Source of the DNA: an uncultured Bacilli bacterium
GTDB lineage: Bacteria; Bacillota_I; Bacilli_A; RF39; UBA660
DNA: 12,913 nt
Assembly: GCA_947625315.1 (NCBI GenBank)
Contig: CANQOE010000017.1
Location: 1-12,913 of the forward strand
Reading direction: 5' to 3'
Positions within the stretch are counted from its first letter, which is position 1. Every line of letters begins with the position of its first letter. Position numbers and translations under genes: made by a program. Under the pieces are notes generated by a model. The model was not told where the DNA came from, made no database searches, and saw only the letters and a program-made list of their open reading frames with translations. Positions 6,693 to 11,255 of the stretch are shown piece after piece.

Positions 6693-8203
6693 TGAAATAT
6701 TATCCTTTAAAAGATTACTTAAATATCTTAGAAAATCATAATTTAGTTATAGAATATAAATTAAGTCCCACTCTTTTAGAACAACCTATTCAAAAAATAA
6801 GTTATAATTCTAAAGAAGTTGATGCTCATACTTTATATGTTTGTAAAGGCTTTAAATTTAAAAAAGAATATTTAGAAGAAGCTTTATCTAAAAAGGCTTT
6901 AGCTTTTATCGCCGAAGATAATTATAATTATTCTGATAATTATCTTAAAGTTAAAGATATTCGTCTAGCCCTAGCTTTAATCTCGGCTTATTATTATCAA
7001 TATGAACGAAAACTTAATTTAATCGGCGTTACGGGAACTAAAGGTAAATCAACGACGGCCTATTATATTAAAGCTATTTTAGATATGGTTACTAAAAAAG
7101 AAAATGCCATTTTATCTTCAATTGATACTTATGATGGTAAAACCAAAAAAGAGTCGCTTTTAACATCTCCCGAATCTTTAGAATTACATGAACATATCTA
7201 TAATGCCAAAGTTAGTAAAATTGATAATTTAATCATGGAAGTATCTTCCCAAGCTTTAAAATATCAAAGAGTAGCTAATGTTTTATATGATGTAGCTGTA
7301 TTTTTAAATATTAGTGAAGACCATATTAGTGATGTCGAACATCCTGATTTTGAAGATTATTTTGCCTCCAAATTAAAGATATTTAATCAAGCCAAAAATG
7401 CGGTGATTAATCTAGATTCCGCTTATGCCAGTAGAATAATTGAAGCTTCTCAAAATACCCTCGGATCAGTTAAAACTTTTAGTCTAAAAGATAATACGGC
7501 CGACTTTTATGCTTATGATATTAAAAAAGAAGGCTTAAATAAAATTAAATTTAAAGTTAAAAGTAAAAAGTTTAATCAAGAATTTGAATTAAATATGCCT
7601 GGATTATTCAATGTGGAAAATGCTTTGGCCGCTATAGCAGTCGCTGATATTCTAAATATTGATTTAAAATATATTATTGAAGGCTTAAAAATAGCTCGTG
7701 CTTCCGGTCGAATGGAAGTTCATGCCTCAATTGATAATAAAGTTATTGCTATTGTTGATTATGCTCATAATAAATTGAGTTTTGAAAAATTATACGAATC
7801 CGTTAAAGAAGAATATCCTGATAAAAAAATAATTACGGTCTTTGGTTGTCCTGGTTCTAAAGCTTTTATTCGTCGAAGAGATTTAGGTTTACTTTCGGGA
7901 GCTAATTCTTATATGACTTATTTAACCGCGGAAGATCCCGGAAGTGAAGATGTTAAAACTATTAGTGAAGAAATAGCTACTTATGTTAAATCAGTTAAAG
8001 GGCAATATAAAATAATAGAAGATAGGGGCGAAGCTATTACGAAAGCTATTTTAGAAAATCCTAATAGTGTTATCTTAATAACAGGTAAAGGTAATGAAAC
8101 TCGCCAAAAATATGGCACCCAATATCTACCTTATAAATCTGATACTTATTATTGCTTAGAAGCTTTAAAGACTTATGAAGCTAATTTATATGTTAAAAAC
8201 TAG
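6692..8203 (+). CDS. second MurE-type Mur ligase, non-DAP, substrate unknown
   Basis: A 503-residue Mur ligase with MurE-like order: P-loop GVTGTKGKST (112-121), TSPE (158-161), EVSS with Glu183, SEDHIS with His211, ASKLK with the likely carbamylated Lys227, NMPGLFNVENALAA (301-314), SGRME (338-342), DYAH (356-359), FGCPGSK (384-390), GKGNE. The ligation chemistry is therefore intact. Two substrate regions diverge. The N-domain has YNSKEVDAHTLYVCKGF where MurE has DSRKV...GxxxDGH. At the place where the DAP-type enzyme upstream has DNPR, this one has EDPG (414-417), so the DAP-contacting arginine is missing. It is thus not a redundant DAP ligase. It overlaps the ATP-grasp gene by one base with a strong GGAGG, so the two are made together and probably act in sequence. 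Possible role: adding an unusual residue to a UDP-MurNAc peptide or a related small peptide. Confidence 0.88.
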   Translation: MKYYPLKDYLNILENHNLVIEYKLSPTLLEQPIQKISYNSKEVDAHTLYVCKGFKFKKEYLEEALSKKALAFIAEDNYNYSDNYLKVKDIRLALALISAYYYQYERKLNLIGVTGTKGKSTTAYYIKAILDMVTKKENAILSSIDTYDGKTKKESLLTSPESLELHEHIYNAKVSKIDNLIMEVSSQALKYQRVANVLYDVAVFLNISEDHISDVEHPDFEDYFASKLKIFNQAKNAVINLDSAYASRIIEASQNTLGSVKTFSLKDNTADFYAYDIKKEGLNKIKFKVKSKKFNQEFELNMPGLFNVENALAAIAVADILNIDLKYIIEGLKIARASGRMEVHASIDNKVIAIVDYAHNKLSFEKLYESVKEEYPDKKIITVFGCPGSKAFIRRRDLGLLSGANSYMTYLTAEDPGSEDVKTISEEIATYVKSVKGQYKIIEDRGEAITKAILENPNSVILITGKGNETRQKYGTQYLPYKSDTYYCLEALKTYEANLYVKN

Positions 8204-8258
8204 TTTAATATAATTATTGTGTTATTTTTATTATCATAATATAAATTAGGTAATAAAA

Positions 8259-8516
8259 ATGAAGAGATTAGATATTAAAAATTACCATAAAAGTTTAGGG
8301 CCTTTAATTGATATTCAAACTCCCTTAGATTATCAAGAATATCATCATCCCGATAGTATTAATATTCCTTATGAAACGCTTCTTTTAAATCATAAAAGTT
8401 TACTAAGTAAAAATAAAAGATATTATATCGTTTGTTTAAAAGGCTCTAAATCACGCAAAGCTGTTAGTATTTTAGAATTTTATGGTTATGATGTTACTCA
8501 AATGAGTTATGAATAG
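8259..8516 (+). CDS. small single-domain rhodanese-like protein
   Basis: An 85-residue rhodanese-like domain. LIDIQTPLDYQEYHHPDSINIPYETL (start 16) is the family's opening segment, and the active-site loop CLKGSKS begins at Cys59, followed by the typical helix RKAVSILEFYGYDV. Single-domain rhodaneses carry sulfur as a persulfide on this cysteine; the acceptor cannot be told. It is slightly shorter than the usual ~100 residues but has both ends. ATG 8259 follows a weak TTAGG ribosome site. The 55-bp gap after the Mur ligase holds no clear promoter, so it may be read through from upstream. It converges on the arginase gene, with a shared terminator. Confidence 0.85.
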   Translation: MKRLDIKNYHKSLGPLIDIQTPLDYQEYHHPDSINIPYETLLLNHKSLLSKNKRYYIVCLKGSKSRKAVSILEFYGYDVTQMSYE

Positions 8517-8540
8517 CTTCTTTTAAAGAAGTTATTTTTA
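8515..8540. terminator. weak hairpin terminator between rhodanese and arginase genes
   Basis: CTTCTT (8517-8522) pairs with AAGAAG (8526-8531) around a 3-nt loop, with two further outer pairs (8515-8516 with 8532-8533, one a wobble). It is followed on the plus strand by A and five T (8534-8539). It overlaps both stop codons (rhodanese TAG 8514-8516, arginase TAA 8538-8540). The T-run is much better for the plus strand than for the minus strand. Confidence 0.45.
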
Positions 8541-9377
8541 TTTAATAATTTCTAAAACATCTTTGAGTAAATCAAGAGCAATCTTTTTAGTTTGTTCATT
8601 TCTATCTTTTAATGGATTATATTCGACTAAGTCATAAGCACTTACTTTTTGACTCTTTAATAAAGCTTTATTTATAGCTTCTGCTTCTTTAACTGTTAAC
8701 CCATTTTCTTCAGGAATAGATACCCCGCAAGCTTGATTTGGGTCTATGACATCTAAATCAAAACTTAAATGAAATTTATCACCAACTATCTTTAATGTTT
8801 CTTGAATAATAGCTTCAATTCCTAAAGTTTTAACATCTTTAGTTGTAAATACTTTAACATCCGCTTTTTGTAAATTAATTAGTTCTTCTTTATCTAAAGC
8901 TCTTGCCCCAATAATCACGGTTTTTTTGGGGTTTATATAAGTATTGGTAAAAGGTTTTAATTCTTTTTCAAAATTAGTTATACTAGCTAGAGGTAAGCCA
9001 TGAATATTCCCAGTTATGGTTGTTTTAAAAGTATTATAATCTCCATGAGCATCTACCCAAACTATGCCTATATCTTGGTAATAGGAGGCACTTGCTAAAG
9101 CCGAAGCAATAGCAATAGAATGGTCGCCTCCAATAGTTATAGGTATTTTATCTTTCTTGATATTTTTTAAAATATAAGTATATATTTGGGCATTTAATTT
9201 ATTGATTTCTTCTTCATTTTTATGTTTATTATTGGTTAAATCTTTAAGATAATTATTATTTTGTTCAAAATTTTGATAAGGAACCTTTAGAGTTGTTAAA
9301 ATTTCTTTAGGACCTAAATGCGCTCCATTTATATGAACTCCTAAATCAGAAGAAGCCCCAATAAAAAATGCCTTCAT
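8538..9377 (-). CDS. arginase
   Basis: A ureohydrolase that splits arginine into ornithine and urea with a two-metal manganese site. All six metal ligands are visible. Counting from the upstream ATG at 9387-9389 (subtract 4 for the start chosen here), they are His90 in GGDHS, Asp113/His115/Asp117 in DAHGDYN, and Asp211/Asp213 in SFDLDVIDP. Asn119, the TTITGNIHG stretch (123-131) and Glu256 in VEYNP match the arginase subgroup rather than agmatinase. I place the start at ATG 9375-9377 (279 residues). GGTGA (9383-9387) sits five bases upstream, and the predicted promoter would start transcription at about 9388, on top of the longer ATG start. The longer form (to 9389) has no good ribosome site. 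No arginine-deiminase or ornithine genes are nearby, so its pathway partner is outside the window. A formiminoglutamase reading is less likely. Confidence 0.9.
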   Translation of the reverse strand: MKAFFIGASSDLGVHINGAHLGPKEILTTLKVPYQNFEQNNNYLKDLTNNKHKNEEEINKLNAQIYTYILKNIKKDKIPITIGGDHSIAIASALASASYYQDIGIVWVDAHGDYNTFKTTITGNIHGLPLASITNFEKELKPFTNTYINPKKTVIIGARALDKEELINLQKADVKVFTTKDVKTLGIEAIIQETLKIVGDKFHLSFDLDVIDPNQACGVSIPEENGLTVKEAEAINKALLKSQKVSAYDLVEYNPLKDRNEQTKKIALDLLKDVLEIIK

Positions 9378-9382
9378 TTTCT

Positions 9383-9387
9383 TCACC
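9383..9387 (-). promoter_or_regulatory. ribosome-binding site that decides the arginase start
   Basis: GGTGA on the minus strand, five bases before ATG 9375-9377. It lies inside the codons of the alternative longer start (ATG 9387-9389), which itself has only AT-rich sequence upstream. This site favours the shorter protein beginning MKAFFIGASSDLG, the typical arginase opening. Confidence 0.55.
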
Positions 9388-9394
9388 ATTAAAT

Positions 9395-9423
9395 ATTTTA
9401 TCTTAAAATCACCGTTTAATCAA
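9395..9423 (-). promoter_or_regulatory. arginase promoter
   Basis: TTGATT (9418-9423) and TAAAAT (9395-9400) on the minus strand with a 17-bp spacer. Predicted start near 9388, giving a very short leader of about 11 nt before the preferred arginase ATG. It faces away from the pduL promoter, with a palindrome between the two. Confidence 0.5.
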
Positions 9424-9426
9424 GTT

Positions 9427-9442
9427 TTTAGTTGTAACTAAA
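9427..9442. promoter_or_regulatory. palindrome between divergent promoters (possible operator)
   Basis: TTTAGTT-GT-AACTAAA: two perfect 7-bp arms (9427-9433 and 9436-9442) around a 2-nt centre. It covers the -35 box of the pduL promoter (9432-9437) and lies 4 bp upstream of the -35 box of the arginase promoter. One bound dimer could therefore control both divergent genes. It does not look like an ArgR box (TGAAT/ATTCA type). The regulator is unknown. Confidence 0.4.
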
Positions 9443-9460
9443 TATAATATTTGATAAAAT
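9432..9460 (+). promoter_or_regulatory. promoter of the pduL-dus operon
   Basis: TTGTAA (9432-9437) and TAAAAT (9455-9460) with a 17-bp spacer; predicted start near 9467. A TATAAT also lies at 9443-9448 but has no partner -35 at a good distance. The ribosome site AAAGAAGG (9468-9475) precedes ATG 9483 by seven bases, so the leader is short. Confidence 0.45.
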
Positions 9461-9482
9461 ATATAAGAAAGAAGGTTATCTT

Positions 9483-10046
9483 ATGCAATTAAATGTAAAA
9501 GTTGGTGTCAGTAATCGTCATGTTCATTTAACTAAAGAAGTATATGACCAATTATTTGATGAAGAATTAACTTTAAAAAGAGCTTTAAATCAAAAAGATG
9601 AGTTTGCCTCTAACCAAGTTTTAACTCTTAAAAATAATGAGAAAATCATTGAAAATGTTCGGGTAATGGGGCCTTTCCGGTATTATAATCAAGTAGAAAT
9701 TAGTCAAACTGATGCTCTATATTTAGATATTCATCCTCCCGTAAGAGAAAGTGGTAATTTAATAGATAGTGCATCTATTAGTCTTGTAACTAAAAAAGGG
9801 GAAGTAAATTTAAATAATGCTTGTATTTTAGCTAAAAGACATATTCATATTGGGACTAAAGAAGCTCAAGAATTAAATATAAAAGATAATCAAAAAGCTT
9901 ATGTTAAACTAACTAAAAGAGGTGAAAATACTTTAGAAACTTATTTTAAAGTTAGTGATAAGGGAGTATTAGAGTTTCATGTTGATAAAGATGAAGCTAA
10001 TGCCAATCTTTTAGAAAGTGGCGATATCATTGAAGTTAACTACTAG
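9483..10046 (+). CDS. pduL: PduL-type phosphate acyltransferase (phosphotransacylase)
   Basis: Transfers an acyl group between CoA and phosphate (propanoyl- or acetyl-CoA to the acyl-phosphate), the step before acetate/propionate kinase makes ATP. Both zinc-histidine repeats are visible: SNRHVHL (10-16) and RHIHI (119-123). Other PduL landmarks are NVRVMGPFRYYNQVEIS (58-74), the phosphate-site PPVRESG (85-91) and S96 within LIDSASISL. Length 187 fits PduL without the N-terminal peptide that targets some members into microcompartments. No compartment genes are nearby, so I read it as the housekeeping phosphotransacylase of fermentation, a role it takes in many Firmicutes lacking Pta. The dus reading frame begins inside its last codons, so the two are co-transcribed. 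Confidence 0.93.
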   Translation: MQLNVKVGVSNRHVHLTKEVYDQLFDEELTLKRALNQKDEFASNQVLTLKNNEKIIENVRVMGPFRYYNQVEISQTDALYLDIHPPVRESGNLIDSASISLVTKKGEVNLNNACILAKRHIHIGTKEAQELNIKDNQKAYVKLTKRGENTLETYFKVSDKGVLEFHVDKDEANANLLESGDIIEVNY

Positions 10047-11022
10047 TTTTTCTATTGGCAACGTTAAAATCAAAAATCGTTTAGTTTTAGCTCCTATGGC
10101 GGGTATTTCTAATTCTAGTTTTCGCCAAATTATTAAAGAAATGGGTGTTGGTTTAATCTATGCTGAAATGGTTAGTATTAATGCTTTAGCTTTTAATAAT
10201 TCTAAAACTTTAAAGATGTTAGCAATGCAAGAAAAAGAACGTCCTATTGCTCAACAAATATTTGGAAGTGATGTTGAAACTTTTGTTAAAGCGGCAAAAA
10301 TCGTGGAAGAACAAATGCACCCCGATATAATTGATATTAATATGGGTTGTCCAGTTCCTAAAGTAGCTCTAAAAGCCCAAGCGGGCAGTGCTTTATTAAA
10401 AGATCCCCAAAAAATAGGGGAAATAGTTAAAGCGGTTGTTCAAAGTGTTCATACTCCCATAACTGTCAAGATTCGCAGTGGTTGGGATAATAATAGTATT
10501 AATGCTGTTGAAGTAGCTAAAATCATTGAAGCAAGTGGCGCTAAAGCCCTAACTATTCATGGTCGAACTCGCGCTCAAGACTACAGTGGTTCTGTTGATT
10601 TAGATATTATTAAAAAAGTCAAAGAAAGTGTTCATATTCCGGTTATTGGCAATGGCGATATAACTAGTTATTCTAAAGCTCAAGAAATGCTTGATTATAC
10701 TGGTTGTGATGCTGTTATGATTGGAAGAGCTTCTATTGGTAATCCTTGGATTTTTCAAGAATGTTTAACTTTAAGTGCCAATAAAGAATATGTATATCCT
10801 ACTTATTCGGAAAAAATTGCGATGTTAAAAAAACATTATGAATTATTAAAAAAAGATATTGGGGAAAAAAGAGCTTTATTAGAAATTAAAGTTCCCTCAA
10901 TGAATTATATAAAAGGTTTACCTCAAAGTAAAATTTATAAAAATAAATTATGTCAAGTTAAAAGTGAATTAGAATTTTATCAAATATTAGATGAATATCT
11001 TCTTTATTTAAAAAATTCTTAA
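10018..11022 (+). CDS. dus: tRNA-dihydrouridine synthase (DusB-like)
   Basis: An FMN-dependent TIM-barrel enzyme that reduces uridine to dihydrouridine in tRNA. Seen: IGNVKIKNRLVLAPMAG (from 13), NMGCPVPKV (108-116) with catalytic Cys111, AGSALL, FMN lysine in KIRSGW (151-156), IHGRTR (180-185), GNGD (211-214) and GRASIGNPW (236-244). The C-terminal helical domain is present, with YIKGLP. About 334 residues, normal for DusB. There is no ATG before the conserved core. The frame can start at GTG 10018 (giving a 29-nt overlap with pduL) or TTG 10030, both without a strong ribosome site. Translation is probably coupled to the end of pduL. The exact start is unsure; the identity is not. Confidence 0.93.
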   Translation: MAISLKLTTSFSIGNVKIKNRLVLAPMAGISNSSFRQIIKEMGVGLIYAEMVSINALAFNNSKTLKMLAMQEKERPIAQQIFGSDVETFVKAAKIVEEQMHPDIIDINMGCPVPKVALKAQAGSALLKDPQKIGEIVKAVVQSVHTPITVKIRSGWDNNSINAVEVAKIIEASGAKALTIHGRTRAQDYSGSVDLDIIKKVKESVHIPVIGNGDITSYSKAQEMLDYTGCDAVMIGRASIGNPWIFQECLTLSANKEYVYPTYSEKIAMLKKHYELLKKDIGEKRALLEIKVPSMNYIKGLPQSKIYKNKLCQVKSELEFYQILDEYLLYLKNS

Positions 11023-11039
11023 AAATTTTTAATTTTTTT
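11008..11039 (+). terminator. A/T-only hairpin with T-run after dus
   Basis: TTAAAAAATT (11008-11017) can pair with AATTTTTAA (11024-11032) with one bulged A, followed by seven T (11033-11039). It overlaps the end of dus (stop 11020-11022). Without G-C pairs it would be a weak terminator, but a new promoter follows at once, which makes an end here sensible. Confidence 0.3.
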
Positions 11040-11064
11040 CAGCTCTTTTTTTCTTTGAGATTAT

Positions 11065-11093
11065 TTGACTTTAAAGGGAATTTATGATATAAT
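11065..11093 (+). promoter_or_regulatory. distal promoter upstream of the surface-protein gene
   Basis: TTGACT (11065-11070) and TATAAT (11088-11093) with an ideal 17-bp spacer; predicted start near 11100. The transcript begins about 20 nt before a micro-ORF at 11121 and reaches the surface-protein gene at 11256, making a leader of about 155 nt. A second promoter lies at 11203-11231. Confidence 0.65.
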
Positions 11094-11120
11094 TTTCCTA
11101 GCTACAGGGGAGTATACTTT

Positions 11121-11147
11121 ATGTTTAAATTTAATATAATATTATAG
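11121..11147 (+). CDS. eight-codon micro-ORF, possible leader peptide
   Basis: ATG 11121 opens MFKFNIIL and stops at TAG 11145-11147. GGGGAG (11108-11113) lies seven bases before the ATG, a better ribosome site than many real genes here have, and the distal promoter starts about 20 nt upstream. That combination is unusual for a chance ORF of this size. The product is too short to have a family. It could be a leader peptide acting on the downstream surface-protein gene, or the 5' stub of a lost gene. I cannot tell which. Confidence 0.3.
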   Translation: MFKFNIIL

Positions 11148-11177
11148 AAAAAAATAAGTGTAAAACTAATATTAATA

Positions 11178-11198
11178 AAATGTAAAGTTTTTACATTT
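11178..11198. promoter_or_regulatory. 9-bp inverted repeat just upstream of the proximal promoter
   Basis: AAATGTAAA (11178-11186) and TTTACATTT (11190-11198) are exact reverse complements with a 3-nt centre. The right arm ends 4 bp before the -35 box at 11203. The position fits an operator or activator site. As RNA it is a weak hairpin, and it is not followed by a T-run, so a terminator is unlikely. The binding protein is not recognised. Confidence 0.4.
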
Positions 11199-11202
11199 AT
11201 AT

Positions 11203-11231
11203 TTGCTATTTATAACTAGGTTAGATATAAT
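11203..11231 (+). promoter_or_regulatory. proximal promoter of the surface-protein gene
   Basis: TTGCTA (11203-11208) and TATAAT (11226-11231) with a 17-bp spacer; predicted start near 11238. The transcript would begin only a few bases before GGGAG (11244-11248), the ribosome site used by the gene at 11256. With the stronger promoter at 11065-11093, the gene appears to have two start points, one with and one without the micro-ORF leader. Confidence 0.5.
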
Positions 11232-11255
11232 ATATTTAGTAAAGGGAGAATGGTT

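Noticed and set aside
5475..8203. Split cyanophycin synthetase (ATP-grasp plus Mur ligase) paired with the nearby arginase
   Set aside because: The ATP-grasp protein reads like a D-Asp ligase rather than a CphA domain, and the arginase is on the other strand with its own promoter. I see no cyanophycinase.
8217..8245. Promoter TTGTGT / TATAAA before the rhodanese gene
   Set aside because: Spacing is 17 bp, but the start would fall at about 8252, leaving the ribosome site AGG (8248-8250) outside the transcript.
9483..10046. Bacterial microcompartment (pdu) locus
   Set aside because: The PduL lacks an N-terminal targeting extension and no shell or diol dehydratase genes are present.
11121..11222. 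Read-through of the micro-ORF TAG into a 33-codon ORF
   Set aside because: The continuation is low-complexity Lys/Ile-rich translation of AT-rich DNA with no sign of recoding.
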